DNA of 64,000 nt from Lytechinus variegatus (Eukaryota; Echinodermata; Echinoidea; Temnopleuroida; Toxopneustidae), in NCBI RefSeq assembly GCF_018143015.1, contig NC_054757.1, positions 20,847,785-20,911,784 on the forward strand, written 5' to 3'. A model generated the notes under the pieces. That model had not been told where the DNA came from, did no database searches, and worked only from the letters and a program-made list of their open reading frames with translations. Of this stretch, positions 1-10,740 are shown piece by piece. Numbering within the stretch: position 1 is the first letter of the stretch; every line of letters begins with the position of its first letter. Made by a program: the position numbers and the translations under genes.

Positions 1-362
1 TGCCATCATCATATGTTAAAGTGGTATCAATGGAAAGCATGATTATTCTTCTTTACAATCATGTATCATTTGTAATGCTAGTGTTATCATGAAATACACA
101 GACATGATAAATATGCAGCAATGTAAAAAATGAAATGTTGCAAAATTCGTTGCCATTTATTGTTTGAATTCTGCAACTCCAACTGCAAGTTTGAGTGCCA
201 ATAAATTTCTTAATGTGCTATCATCATGTGTAAAAGTGATATCTTTAGAAAGCATGATTATTCTCCTTTACAATCATGTGTCATTTGTAATACTAGTGTT
301 ATCATGGAATACACAGACATGATAATACGCAGCAATGTTAGAAATGAAATGTTGCAAAATGC
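1..362. repeat. two-unit direct repeat, about 145 bp per unit
   Basis: Positions 1-148 and 219-362 are near copies of each other (both run from a TGC-ATCATCAT-type start to a GAAATGTTGCAAAAT end), separated by about 70 bp. No reading frame is conserved. The block looks like the edge of a longer tandem or dispersed repeat cut by the window start. Between 363 and 640 I see nothing recognisable. Confidence 0.7.
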
Positions 363-639
363 ATCGTTTCCAATAGCGAATTTCCAATTGTTTTGAGGAT
401 GGACCGAGTGCATTCAGTGTCGCCGGCCGGCCAGCATGGTGGAAATTCTATAGAAATGGAGACTCTTGTTAGAAATCAATGCACTTTGCAACATTTCACT
501 TCTGACTTTTCTCAATGTTCATGGTGACTGCATATTCCATGATTACATAATCACAGCAAATGACATGTCATTGTAAAGAGGAATAATTCAGCTTTCCAAT
601 GAAACCAGTTTCATCTTTTATACTTCATTAACCAAAGAG

Positions 640-1105
640 ATATCATCCCCCAAACTGAGTTGCAAAACTTTTTTTGAGGGGTAGTTGTATGAACGAGCCA
701 GTTACATCCAAATGAGAGAGTCGATGATGTCACTCACTTTTTCTTTTGTTTTTTATTGTTTGAATTATACAATATTTCAATTTTTACGAATTTGAGGATT
801 AGGACCTCCTTGTCTGAAGTACAAAATGTTAAAATAATGGAATTCCACGTGTTTAGGGAGGAATGAAACTTCATTTCACATGACAATAACGAGAAAATAA
901 AAATATTTCATATAACAAAATACAAAAGAATTAGAGTGATGTCATCAGTTCCTCATTTGCATACCGACCGAGATGTGCATGTGACTGTTTTTGTGAAATG
1001 AAGCGAAACTTTAAAATGCCATAACTTTCTTATTTTAAATCCGATTTTGATGAAATTTTCAGTGTTGTGCTTTTTTATTTTTTATCTTTTTAAATTTACG
1101 TTTGA
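640..1105. mobile_element. partial copy of fold-back MITE family F1
   Basis: This segment matches the middle and right arm of the palindromic element at 47,800-48,396 almost base for base (for example AACGAGCCAGTTACATCC and CATAACTTTCTTATTTTA). The left arm is missing, so it is a truncated copy. It encodes nothing. It is one of three copies in the window (also 52,462-53,037). Confidence 0.7.
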
Positions 1106-1129
1106 AAATATTGATACTTGGAGATTCTT

Positions 1130-1760
1130 TAAAGTCGTTGGGCAGAGAATTCCAATATAATGGTCCAAACAAGACGACAGAGTTTTTCGCTAGTATATAG
1201 TACGGGTTGGGGATAGGTAATAACAGTTACGTTGTCTCATTGGATATTCGCGTATGGAAGAGTTTTTACGGAACATATTTGAGAAAATTGTGGGGAGATC
1301 ATCTTTACTTAGTTTATACATCAGTTGGGCAAATTGAAAAGGGTATAAATCGTTCACGTCAAGAATATTATTTTCGAAAAATAGGATATCAGTGTGTGCT
1401 CTGAATTGAGTTTGAAAAATTATTTTAAGGTCCTTCTTCTGCAAGAAAAGTATCCTTTGTAATTGTGTTTCAATTGCACAACCCCATGCCAAAATGCCAT
1501 TATTAATGTATGGTAATAGTAATGTAAGATATAGTGTAAGTACAGTGCGAGCTGGAAGAATTTTTTTTTATTTGAGCTTGTTGGTGATTCCAGCGTGTCT
1601 TGAATTTGTTTTGCATATAATATCAATGTGTGGTTTACATGATATTTTTTTTGTCAATAATAACATCTAAGAATCTTTTCTCTGAAACCTTTTCAATAAC
1701 AGTGTTATCAAAAATGAGATTGTCTGGTAATGTATGTATTTTGTCCTATATCAAACTATT
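1130..1760 (-). mobile_element. LINE 3' fragment, C-terminal part of reverse transcriptase ORF
   Basis: The minus strand encodes the post-RT region of a CR1/L2/jockey-type LINE: a stretch reading LPDNLIFDNTVIEKVSEKRF, then INNGILAWGCAIETQLQRI and LKIIFQTQFRAHTDILFF, a typical order for that region. Several frame changes and stops show decay. The residues lie just downstream of where the RT fragment at 3,812-4,560 breaks off, so the two are probably halves of one LINE copy split by about 2 kb of later insertions. Confidence 0.7.
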
Positions 1761-1982
1761 TATTTATATTTTTTGATAACTTCGTATTTATTTTGTGAGT
1801 ATTATTTCTTATTTATTTTTTCCTCATTAATTTTGATTACATATATCTGTATTTGTACTTTATTTTTTCTTTGTTGTGTTATCTACTTTTTTAGGGGCCC
1901 ACATTGTACAAGCATCGCTTTTTAGTGGGTCCCTCCATTTCCATCTAAATTTAATTTCTATTGAAAAATAGTATACATATAT

Positions 1983-3305
1983 TGTGACGGATCCGGCGGC
2001 GAAGAGGGTTGGATGGGTCCGCCGGCAGCTCGCTCTTGTCAGGATGCCTGCCGCCGGCGGGTGTCTTGCCACGTCGATTTCCAAACTTTAAGTCGCGGAT
2101 CCGTTTGGCAGAGATATACTGCCGCAGTTGGCCCTTGCACAAGCCTCGTTCCTGCCAGTACCACCACCAGGCGTCTACACTCTTTATTGTCAGCTCCAAG
2201 AGATCACCCGACCATATATGAATCTAGCTTGTGTAGTTAAGCTCTCTCGACCATATGCACCTGATTCCTGTAGTCAAGCTCTTTAAACGACCATAGGTAT
2301 GGATGGGTTCCTCTGTAGTCAAGCTCCCAAGACCATACACATAGACTCTGCTGTACATGTAATTTCCTCCGTCGTCTGCTCCAGAATTCTGTCTGCTTCA
2401 GAACAGTTACCACGTCTGTTCAGTACAGCAACCACGTCTGATCCGTACTGCAACCAAGTCTGTTCAGTACAGCAACATGCACGTCTGATTCCGTACCGCA
2501 ACCAAGTCTGTTCAGTACAGCAACATGCACGTCCGATCCCGTACTGCAACCACGTCTGTTCAGTACCGCAACCACGTCTGATACCGTACTGCAACCACGT
2601 CTGTTCCGTACCGCGACCACGTCTGAGTCCGTACTTCAACCACGTCTGTTCAGTACCGCGACCACGTCTGAGTCCGTACTGCAAGTCTGCAACCACGTTT
2701 GTTCAGTACCGCGAACACGTCTGAGTCCGTATACTGCGACAACGTCTGTTCAGCACTGCATCCACGTCTGTTTCCGTACTGCAACCATACTTACATCTGT
2801 TCAGTACCGAAAACTACGTCTGGTTTTTCGACCATGTATGGGTCCTTCTGCAGTCAGGCTCTAACGACCCTACCCATTGGCTCTGCTCTACTTGTAGTTT
2901 TCACCGTTGTCTGCTCCAGACCTCCGACCGTCTGCTTCAGACCAGCAACCATCCGCTTCAGACCAACCTGTCTGCTCCGGACCACCAGCCGTCTGCTCCA
3001 GACTCCGGACCGTCCGCTTGCAGACCAACCAGACTACCAATAGAGCAATTCCTGGTATAGTTTCTTGCTGGCGTGCAAAAGACCAAACATACAAGGAAAT
3101 CTAACAACAGTCGTCGCCTAGGACTAGAAATCCATCCTAGGTTTCCCCGTGGAAAGACGTGCGAACGATCATATAAATCATTTCGATCGCATCCACCAAC
3201 TTTATTTATTGGATAGCGAATCCAAATCAATCTGCATACTCTACGTGCAATGCACCCCGTAGGCGCCGTATATCAACTGATCATCGGCATAGCCACACGA
3301 GTATA
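1983..3305. mobile_element. LTR-like block with internal minisatellite (fossil)
   Basis: A GC-richer block sits abruptly inside AT-rich LINE tail sequence. It starts with TGTGACGG, a common start for Ty3/Gypsy-type LTRs, has a TATA-like ATATAAAT near 3,172 and a poly(A)-signal-like TTTATTTATT just after it, and ends near ...GCCACA. No second LTR, coding part or clean target duplication was found, so a solo LTR is the best guess, not a firm call. An alternative is a non-LTR minisatellite-bearing repeat. Confidence 0.3.
2395..2825. repeat. minisatellite, about 31-36 bp unit with CCACGTCTG core
   Basis: The segment is a tandem array of variants of GCAACCACGTCTGTTCAGTAC, alternating with versions reading TCCGTACTGCAA. 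At least ten units can be counted, with length variants of a few bases. Because the unit is often a multiple of three, open frames run through both strands (for example 2,299-2,724 plus and 2,319-2,696 minus); these are repeat artefacts, not genes. Confidence 0.85.
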
Positions 3306-3811
3306 CAAACTTACTGTACTTTTGCATTAATTATACAATATCTGTTACAGTTGACCTCTGTTACAATCTTAGAACAGCTATAACTTTGCTCTCTGAAATC
3401 GGATATGTATGAATGACATATCAAATTAAAGCATTTATTTTGATCAAGCTAGTGATAACCACAATAACCATTTAAACATCTCCAGAAAATTGTTATTCCA
3501 CAAAAACGGTTAAGACATGCATGACTTTCATGTTCTTATCTATGTCATTATTAGTGCAGAAACATGAATGTAATATTGCCAGCTACGACAAAATCATTAT
3601 AAATCAACCAAAGATAATTTTCTACACACGAAATAAAATCCATTTTTGTGACAATATTTAAATCCTACAATGTGTTGCCCGAATTGTCTAAGTGTTTTTC
3701 ACACCATATGTATTAATTTTTTTTGCAACGGATACAAATATTAATGTTTATATATGGTGTACAATTTGTTTTTGTTTGATGGAAGTGAAATAAATATATT
3801 TGAATTTGAAT

Positions 3812-4560
3812 TTGTTACTGAAGAACATATCATTCGTCTTTTCCAGGTTTGAGTGATATTTTATTCGCCTTAATCTAGTCAGTCACATGTTTAAGTTCTG
3901 ATTTTACAATTCTTATAAGTTGATCTACGTTATTATTGGAAAAGAAAATGCTCGAGTCGTCAGCAAACAGTATAAATGTTAGTAAATTTGAACTTGTTAA
4001 TGTCTTTAATATAAGCAATAAAATGGAGAGGGACTAGTAAACTTCCTTGAGGTACTCCACATGTAATTTGAAGAATAGAAGACATTACATTGTTAACTGA
4101 TACAACTTGAGACCTGTCTATTAGGTAGCTCCTGAACCACTCCAAGGTCTTCCCCCTTATACCATAAAAAGAAAGTTTAGGAAGATGTATTTCGTGGTTA
4201 ATGGTATCATAGGCCTTGGAGAAGTCCAGGAAAATACCAACAGTATGACCATGGGCGGTAATCTGTCCCAAAAGGTAGGGGGGACCAGGAGCTGGAAAAT
4301 GTGACAAGCAAAAAAAAAAAAGGTTATCACCAAAAGTGTAAGATCAATAGTCCAAAATACATGTATTATATTCATTGTGAATGATGAGTTTTTCTCCATC
4401 ATTAAAGACCAAAAATAGTAGGGGGACGTTTGATATTGTGTCCCCCTACGTCTCCCCTGCTCCCATCCTGGGATTTCCGCCCATGAGTATGACAATTCCC
4501 TTTATATGAAGTAGTGATTTTAATGATAAAATATTGATTTTATTGACTATATAGGGTCCG
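3812..4560 (-). mobile_element. LINE fragment, reverse transcriptase core
   Basis: The minus strand encodes RT blocks: GNCHTVGIFLDFSKAYDTIN (palm start), LSFYGIRGKTLEWFRSYLID, the CGVPQGS block, and after a small break ADDSSIFFSNNN (the catalytic A-D-D) and LKHVTD. This order defines a CR1/L2-like LINE. The reading frame is cut by a 236-bp hAT-type element at 4,250-4,485, and the copy ends near 3,812 where other repeats begin. It is a dead fragment. Its missing C-terminal part is probably 1,130-1,760. Confidence 0.8.
4250..4485. mobile_element. hAT-type MITE with 8-bp target duplication AGTATGAC
   Basis: The element begins CATGGGCGGTAATC and ends GATTTCCGCCCATG, a near-perfect terminal inverted repeat. 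AGTATGAC occurs directly before (4,242-4,249) and after (4,486-4,493), an 8-bp duplication as made by hAT transposases. It lies within the LINE RT fragment, so the LINE is older. Relatives are at 34,401-34,707 and 19,864-20,079. Confidence 0.85.
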
Positions 4561-4665
4561 CTTTTCCGACAGTGGCGGCGACGGCGGCGTCGTCAAATAA
4601 ATATTAACCGACGTTAAGTTTTTAAAATGTCATCAAAGGACCTAGTTCATGCAATTTTTACATAT
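4555..4665 (+). repeat. fragment of the satellite-bearing repeat S
   Basis: The GC-rich words CCGCTTTTCCGAC and GGCGGCGTCGTCAA followed by TTAAGTTTTTAAAATGTCATCA match the end region of the repeat seen at 32,661-35,275 and, inverted, at 54,490-55,060. Only the end is present here. From 4,665 to 4,809 nothing is recognised. Confidence 0.55.
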
Positions 4666-4809
4666 ATTTTCTAATTGATCTGCAATTGAAGCTACAATTT
4701 CATTCACAATGTATTGAGTCTAATGACTCCCCTCTCACTAATAATCGCTGATTAACAAATTCTAGCGTTGGATTAATACTATTCAAACCAATCTTTTCTA
4801 AATATTTAG

Positions 4810-5796
4810 GATAGACGCCATTCAGGAGGCCACCCCAAATGACGTCATATCCGCTGAGTCAAATAGCAACACCGTTGTCATGGTTGCAGACGAGATACAT
4901 ACCACAAATGCGAATGAGGACCAAACCGTCAAAGATGGCCATTTTCAAGAACAAGATATGGTAAGAATTTGGATGTTTGCTATTCATAATATAATGATTC
5001 GTTATACGTGCATAATGCTCCATATAGGGGCTACCGCTATTCATAAAATTTCACCAGGGCCAATCAATTGACATGATGATCACTGCCTTCTAGGCTCGCG
5101 CCAAAGGACCCCACGAAAAAACAAAAACCACAACTAGACAATATCATAATAACATAAAAATTAAACTAAAGTTTGACATGAACAAATCATGGATCCCTGT
5201 ATAATTTTTCTGTTTCAATTTTTTTTTATACTTTACTCACTTAATTAGTGTTTTTCCATTTGTTTAATTCTATATTCCTTTATTTGTCAGTTATATGTAT
5301 ATCATTATTATCATAAATAAAACATTTTTTGTGGGTAGTTGATTGAAATAGACATGATAACGTTTTTTTCAACATAACTTATTATCATCCTATCCTGTAT
5401 ACCTATATTAAACCATTGCAGACCTCTCAATCCCCTCAATTTGATCATCAGGAGAATGGCGATGACCCTAACGCTACCGAACAAGCCAAGGCCGTTGAAC
5501 CCAGACGCAAGGTGGATCCAACATCGGCCCAGCCGGAAGACAAGGGGCACCACGTGACCCGACTTCTCTTCATCATCACCGTCATCTTCTTGCTGACATG
5601 GTTCCCGAGCATCGCTTACGAGTACCTGCCGACGAACCTGACGATGAGCCGGGAACACACACTCAGTTCCACCACCCTCCTGCTTGTCCAACTCAAGCTA
5701 TCGAACCATTTCATCAACGTTTTCGTTTACCTCGCCGTCAACGCCAAGTTTCGCCGGCAGGTTCGCGAACTGTTTTGTTGTTGTAAATGGAGTTAG
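4810..5796 (+). CDS. rhodopsin-class GPCR, last two exons (ICL3, TM6, TM7, tail)
   Basis: Two exons join in phase 0: about 4,810-4,960 (acceptor TATTTAG, donor GTAAG) and 5,422-5,796 (acceptor CATTGCAG, stop TAG). The first exon and the start of the second give an acidic, polar stretch typical of a long third intracellular loop. The basic-hydrophobic turn HHVTRLLFIITVIFLLTWFP is TM6 with a WFP in place of the usual CWxP; LSNHFINVFVYLAVNAKF is TM7 with NVFVY in the NPxxY position, followed by helix 8 (FRRQVRELF) and a CCC palmitoylation-like cluster. TM1-TM5 and the DRY region are not seen upstream, so either they lie beyond the window or the gene is a 3' remnant. Ligand unknown. AATAAA at 5,912-5,917 could be its poly(A) signal. 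Confidence 0.75.
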
Positions 5797-6590
5797 ACAT
5801 AGATAAAAAGATGTGGGCGAGAGAGAGAGAAAAAAGAAAGATGGAAAGCTATTTTTTTCTTTATTATTGAAAATTATGCGCCATCTATGTAGTTAACTCC
5901 TTCGAGGCGCAAATAAACACGAAGCATTCATATCTAAATAAGGATATCTCATATGCGTTGTCCACTTACTCTCATGCGTTATTATTCTAATTGTACACAC
6001 ACATGCACTTTTTTCGACATGTTTTTTATTAACGATTTCATTCAAATGGATTATATAAACTCTAGATGAATACAAAAAATGCAAATCTCCATTTTATATC
6101 AACAAGGATGTAAGGAATATGTATATTTACAAAAAAACTGAAGCAAATAAGGAAGGAATGAAATTCCTTAAAAATATACTTTTATATCTAAAAAAAAAAA
6201 TAACAAACTGAGCCCCAAACCCTCTATGTATTTTAATGATAATTAATATTGAATGACTGATGATTTGCAGCCTATCTATGAGATGAAGCACAACAAGTCA
6301 TTGTTCATCTAGAGAAAAACCAGATCGAGATACCAGGTTTTTATGTGCCAATTTTTCTGTAGCTTTCAGGGCATTTTGATGTGAGAAACAAAGCCCTTCT
6401 GTACTTGTTGAAAATAGCTGCTGAGTGACATTTATCTTAACTTCATTCATGTATTGATTGCTATTGGTGGCTGAAAACTGAAGGCTACATCTACATGTTA
6501 TTCTGTTTAGTCTTCTGTATTGGACTCTTGCCCTTCTCTTGCCCATCATATTGATGATCACAATTTCATATCTACGATGCATGAAGCATT
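5797..6590. other. GPCR 3' flank, no recognised gene
   Basis: This stretch holds a short GA-rich run (5,820-5,845), a possible poly(A) signal at 5,912-5,917 and AT-rich DNA. A 94-codon open frame on the minus strand (6,298-6,582) has no motif I recognise and no splice or promoter support; part of the stretch may be the LINE 5' UTR. Confidence 0.5.
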
Positions 6591-6599
6591 ATTAGCGGG

Positions 6600-9500
6600 T
6601 TTGTCAGTATGTTAATGCTTTATGGCTTGTGGTAAATAATTAAATTAAATTTCTCGATACGAACAAGCCTACTGTTCAACCAGCTATTTTTGACTTTGTA
6701 ATGATAATCTGATATTGGTCATGCCCAGGAAGCCCAAATTTCCATGTGGCCTATGTCACAAGGCAGTGACTTGGAAGTCAAAGGGTGTACAATGTGAAGG
6801 ACCATGTGAACTGTGGTTCCACTCTGAGTGTATAGGACTTAACTCCACGGAGTACAATACTTTTGGAAACAGCTCAGTGGTCTGGATATGTAATCATTGC
6901 GGTATCCACAACATAAGCAGATCCAACCTCTCTGTCTCAGGACTGGCTGATATCAGTGAAGAAAATGCCTACAGCTCCCTGGATCATGATGGTATTGAAT
7001 CGTCTACCTCTTTATCACTGGACGAAAGCTTTGACTTGCCACGTCGTGCCTCATCTCCAACCAGACCCAATATGGCACCACTTCGAAAGGCTACAAAAGC
7101 AAAGGGACGCCAGCTACGAATACTTAATGTCAACTGTCAAAGCCTTCGGGCCAAGAAACTGTCATTTCAAGTCTTCATCGCAAAACATGACCCAGATGTC
7201 ATCCTAGGTACAGAGTCGTGGCTTTCAAATAACATTCTAAATAATGAAATTTTCCAAACTGAAATATATGACATCTATCGGAGGGACAGACCAGGCGATG
7301 CCCATGGAGGTGTTTTTATCGCAGCCAAGAAAGATTTGATTTCTAGCAGAGTCGAAGAACTGGAGACAAACTGCGAGATTGTATGGTGCAAGCTTGAGAT
7401 GGCTGGATCCAGGACGCTTCATATTGCATCATACTACAAACCACACGAAGGTGATGAAACCAGCCTGCTTGCGCTTGAACAATCACTGTCAAGATTGAAT
7501 TCAAGTCAGCTTGTTGTCATCGGGGGCGACTTTAACCTTCCAGGCTGGGACTGGACAAGCCAGACAGTGAAAGCGTGCAGCCATCCTGCTCTTCATCATA
7601 AGTTTGGGGAAATGTTGGATGATCATGGCCTTACCCAACTTGTAGAAGAACCTACAAGACGGCATCACACTCTGGACTTGTTCCTCACCAACAATCCCAC
7701 CCTTGCCTTCAACGTGTGTGTTCTTCCTGGCATATCGGATCATGACTGTCCTCTGCTCACCTTTGACATGAAACCATCAAGAAGACATCAAATGCCTAGA
7801 AAGGTTCCAGTCTACAGCAAAGCAGACTGGGAAGGGTTCAAGGACAGCATGTCAAAAGTAGCTGATGAAATATCATCCAAGCTCGAGGGAGCCTCCACTA
7901 GTGAATTGTGGGACATATTTCAAGCAGGAATCAAGAATGGTATAGAGGCACACATTCCTCATGCAATGTTGAAGCCCAGAGCCAACCTACCTTGGGTGAC
8001 TGCAAGAATTAGAAAGCTCATCAAGAAAAGGAGTAGGGTTGTCAAGAAATGTAAAAACATCTTGAAATCCAGAGGACTTCTTCCATATAACCTTGAAGAG
8101 TATAGTAACAGTCTTAAGAAGATCATCCAGTCAGAGATCAGGAAAGAATACTGGAAATATCTTGAGTCTATCTTTGATGGATCTGATGATGAAGACAATC
8201 AATTCATGGCCATGAAACGATTTTGGAGCTTCATTAAGTTCAACCGAAGTGACAGTGGAGGAATTTCCCATCTTAAATCAGCTGGAAAGAAGCTTACTGA
8301 CCCCACTGATAAGGCCAATGCACTCAACCATCAATTCCAATCAGTATTCACTGAAGAGACTCCAGTGCCTCCTGACTTGCTTCCCCCTTCTTCGCCTTAT
8401 GAAACCATGCCAGATGTCATCATCACAACGAATGGTATCAAGAAACTGCTTGACAACCTGAAGCCAAGGAAAGCACCCGGTCCTGATGGCATCACTCCTC
8501 GAGTACTCAAGGAGCTATCAGGTGTTATCGCACCGTCCCTGAGGGATATCTTCAGGAAGTCCTATAGCACCGGGGAGATACCAGAGGACTGGAGAAATGC
8601 CAACGTAGTGCCTGTCTACAAGAAGGGAGATAGAGCGGAACCAAGCAACTACAGACCCATCTCACTAACTTGCATCGCATGTAAGTTGATGGAGCATATC
8701 CTTGCAAGTAACATCATGAAGCATGGAAACCACCAGGATATTTTGTACCCTCTTCAGCATGGCTTTAGACAACACAGGTCATGTGAGCTACAATTGTTAG
8801 GACTGGTAAGCGATCTGACCAACAACCTTCAAGGTGGAAAGCAGACAGACATCTTAGTGCTGGACTTTAGCAAGGCTTTTGACAAGGTCGGTCACCAGCG
8901 CCTTCTCCGGAAACTTGAGTTCTATGGAGTTAGAGGACATAACAACCGCTGGATTGCTAACTTTCTTCATAACAGGAAACAGCAGGTGCTCCTGGATGGT
9001 CGTAGTTCATCTCAAGTCGACGTAACTTCAGGCGTGCCACAGGGCTCTGTCCTCGGCCCCTGTCTCTTTCTCTACTACATCAATGACCTGCCTGATCAAC
9101 TCAAGTCAAGAGTTCGACTGTTTGCTGATGATGCTATCATCTACCTCACAGTTCAGTCAGATGCTGATGCTGACCAGTTACAACAAGACCTCAACAGACT
9201 ATGTGAGTGGACCAGTAAGTGGATGATGGAATTGAACACCAATAAGTGTGAAGTCATCACAGTCACCAGGAAGCGAAACAGGATTGTACACCAGTATAAA
9301 CTCAAAGATGCTATCCTTACTCCTGTAGAAGCAACAAAGTATCTTGGTGTCACTATCACATCAGACCTGAAGTGGAACAGTCACATCAGCAATGTTTGTC
9401 AAAAGGCTAACAACACCCTTGCCTTCCTACGAAGAAACCTGCGAGTAAACTCTCCCAAGTTGAAAGCTACAGCATACCAATCACTCGTCAGACCTTTGGT

Positions 9501-10067
9501 GGAATATGCATCTACTGTCTGGGATCCATCAACCTCCAAGAACATCTACAAGCTTGAAATGATCCAACGCAGAGCAGCTAGATTCACGCTGAATCGATAT
9601 CACAACACATCAAGTGTGTCATCGATGCTGCAGGAGCTAGGATGGACATCCCTTCAACAACGACGGGAAATCTCTCGCCTTGTGATGTTCTACAAGATCC
9701 ACAACGAGCTTGTCCCATTCAACTCTGATGCATACATCACCAAATGTACCAGATCAACAAGAGCTGTTCATACTCAAGGATATCTGATGCCTCAATCAAG
9801 GACCCAACAACATCAATGCTCCTTCTTCCCCAGAACCATCAAGATGTGGAACACTCTCCCAGTAAATGTTGTGACAGCACCATCAACCGAAGCCTTTCGT
9901 CTGCAACTGACGAAAGGCAACAACAGCTAGATCAATACCTGTTTTTACTTGCACCATGTATATATTTGGCACATGCACTTTATCCTTGTGACACACACCT
10001 CACCAAGTTCTGCAAGAATCTTCAGGATTGAAGGAAGCAGACTACACAGAAGAAGAAGAAGAAGAAG
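6600..10067 (+). mobile_element. CR1/L2-type LINE with full-length ORF and (AGA)n tail
   Basis: A non-LTR retrotransposon with a single long ORF (6,721-9,930), a short 3' UTR of about 110 bp and a tail of AGA repeats (about 10,043-10,063). The 5' end cannot be fixed from sequence alone; 6,600 is approximate and no target-site duplication was confirmed. An uninterrupted ORF with all motifs present indicates a recent insertion compared with the many broken LINE pieces in the window. Confidence 0.85.
6721..9930 (+). CDS. LINE ORF: PHD finger, AP-like endonuclease, reverse transcriptase
   Basis: The protein copies LINE RNA into a nicked chromosomal site. The start is ATG 6,721 (MPRKPKFP), giving 1069 aa. 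Residues 9-60 form a C4HC3 PHD finger (C9, C12, C25, C29, H34, C37, C57, C60). Residues about 133-350 form the endonuclease-exonuclease-phosphatase domain, with LNVNCQS at its start, GTESWL, GGDFN (about 268-272) and ISDHD near its end. RT blocks follow: NYRPISLTC, VLDFSKAFDKV, SGVPQGSVLGP and the catalytic FADD at 801-804, then KYLGVTI and a C-terminal region with VWDPST and MIQRRAARFTL. No stop or frameshift interrupts it. PHD-bearing single ORFs are known from CR1/L2-group LINEs; the exact clade is not decided here. Confidence 0.93.
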   Translation: MPRKPKFPCGLCHKAVTWKSKGVQCEGPCELWFHSECIGLNSTEYNTFGNSSVVWICNHCGIHNISRSNLSVSGLADISEENAYSSLDHDGIESSTSLSLDESFDLPRRASSPTRPNMAPLRKATKAKGRQLRILNVNCQSLRAKKLSFQVFIAKHDPDVILGTESWLSNNILNNEIFQTEIYDIYRRDRPGDAHGGVFIAAKKDLISSRVEELETNCEIVWCKLEMAGSRTLHIASYYKPHEGDETSLLALEQSLSRLNSSQLVVIGGDFNLPGWDWTSQTVKACSHPALHHKFGEMLDDHGLTQLVEEPTRRHHTLDLFLTNNPTLAFNVCVLPGISDHDCPLLTFDMKPSRRHQMPRKVPVYSKADWEGFKDSMSKVADEISSKLEGASTSELWDIFQAGIKNGIEAHIPHAMLKPRANLPWVTARIRKLIKKRSRVVKKCKNILKSRGLLPYNLEEYSNSLKKIIQSEIRKEYWKYLESIFDGSDDEDNQFMAMKRFWSFIKFNRSDSGGISHLKSAGKKLTDPTDKANALNHQFQSVFTEETPVPPDLLPPSSPYETMPDVIITTNGIKKLLDNLKPRKAPGPDGITPRVLKELSGVIAPSLRDIFRKSYSTGEIPEDWRNANVVPVYKKGDRAEPSNYRPISLTCIACKLMEHILASNIMKHGNHQDILYPLQHGFRQHRSCELQLLGLVSDLTNNLQGGKQTDILVLDFSKAFDKVGHQRLLRKLEFYGVRGHNNRWIANFLHNRKQQVLLDGRSSSQVDVTSGVPQGSVLGPCLFLYYINDLPDQLKSRVRLFADDAIIYLTVQSDADADQLQQDLNRLCEWTSKWMMELNTNKCEVITVTRKRNRIVHQYKLKDAILTPVEATKYLGVTITSDLKWNSHISNVCQKANNTLAFLRRNLRVNSPKLKATAYQSLVRPLVEYASTVWDPSTSKNIYKLEMIQRRAARFTLNRYHNTSSVSSMLQELGWTSLQQRREISRLVMFYKIHNELVPFNSDAYITKCTRSTRAVHTQGYLMPQSRTQQHQCSFFPRTIKMWNTLPVNVVTAPSTEAFRLQLTKGNNS

Positions 10068-10349
10068 GAAAGCAGAAATCAAAATACACGTATTGTCATT
10101 GCATCCCATTTTTTAATCAAGCTTCAACATAACTTTACATAATTATACACACACCCACCTTAACACCAACACACACATGCACATACCATGCATAGTAAAC
10201 AAACAAATGAACGTTTAATTTTTCGCGAAATGGGATACAGAAAAAAAAGAATCTGCAAATAATATTGATATAAGAGAAGGGAAATTGAAAAGAACTAGTA
10301 AAAAGAAAAAAAGTAAATCATCAACATTCACACACCGATTCACACTCGC
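10068..10349. other. AT-rich spacer, nothing recognised
   Basis: The stretch between the LINE tail and the TU-like element contains A-rich runs and CACA-rich words but no ORF, RNA gene or inverted repeat that I can support. Confidence 0.5.
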
Positions 10350-10356
10350 GGCTCGG

Positions 10357-10740
10357 TGTAAAAATGGCAGAGGTAAATATGACAGAGGTAAAAATGGCAG
10401 GTAAAAATGGCAGAGGTTAAAATGACAGAGGTAAAAATGGCAAAGGTAAAAATTGCAGAGGTAAAAGTGGCAAAGGTAAAAATGGCAGAGGTAAAAATGG
10501 CAAAGGTTAAAATGGCAAAGGTAAAAATGGCAGAGGTAATAATGGCAGAGGTAAAAATGGCAAAGGTAAAAATGGCAGAGGTAATAATGGTAGAGGTAAA
10601 AATGACAGAGGTAAAAATGGCAAAGGTTAAAATGGCAAAGGTAAAAATGGCAGAGGTAAAAATGGCAAAGGTAAAAATGGCAAAGGTAAAAATGGCAGAG
10701 GTAATAATGGTAGAGGTAAAAATGACAGAGGTATAAATGG
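10357..10740 (+). repeat. 15-bp minisatellite, left arm of TU-like element
   Basis: About 25 copies of GGTAAAAATGGCAGA with variants (GGCAAA, AATAATGG, TTAAAATGG). The 15-bp period keeps a false frame open (MAEVKMTEVK...). The array is the reverse complement of the array at 12,395-12,790. Confidence 0.95.

Larger units (their letters stand above)
1765..3812 (+). mobile_element. 5'-truncated LINE 3' UTR, inserted in the minus-strand LINE and itself interrupted
   Basis: The right end (about 3,640-3,812) finishes in TGAAATAAATATATTTGAATTTGAATTTG-like repeats, the sort of hexamer tail that ends many LINE 3' UTRs. The left part (about 1,880-1,930) matches, in the same sense, the minus-strand LINE tail at 11,240-11,500 (shared words include TTTTTAGTGG and TCCCTCCAT). 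I read this as one 5'-truncated insertion broken by the LTR-like block starting at 1,983. No ORF remains, and the piece at 3,300-3,640 carries no other recognisable signal. Confidence 0.45.

Noticed and set aside
2299-2724. 141-codon ORF and its antisense partner
   Set aside because: Both run through the CCACGTCTG minisatellite; no protein family signal.
10407-10736. ORF made of EVKMA-type repeats
   Set aside because: Frame kept open by the 15-bp minisatellite unit; the mirror array at 12,326-12,874 gives similar ORFs on both strands.
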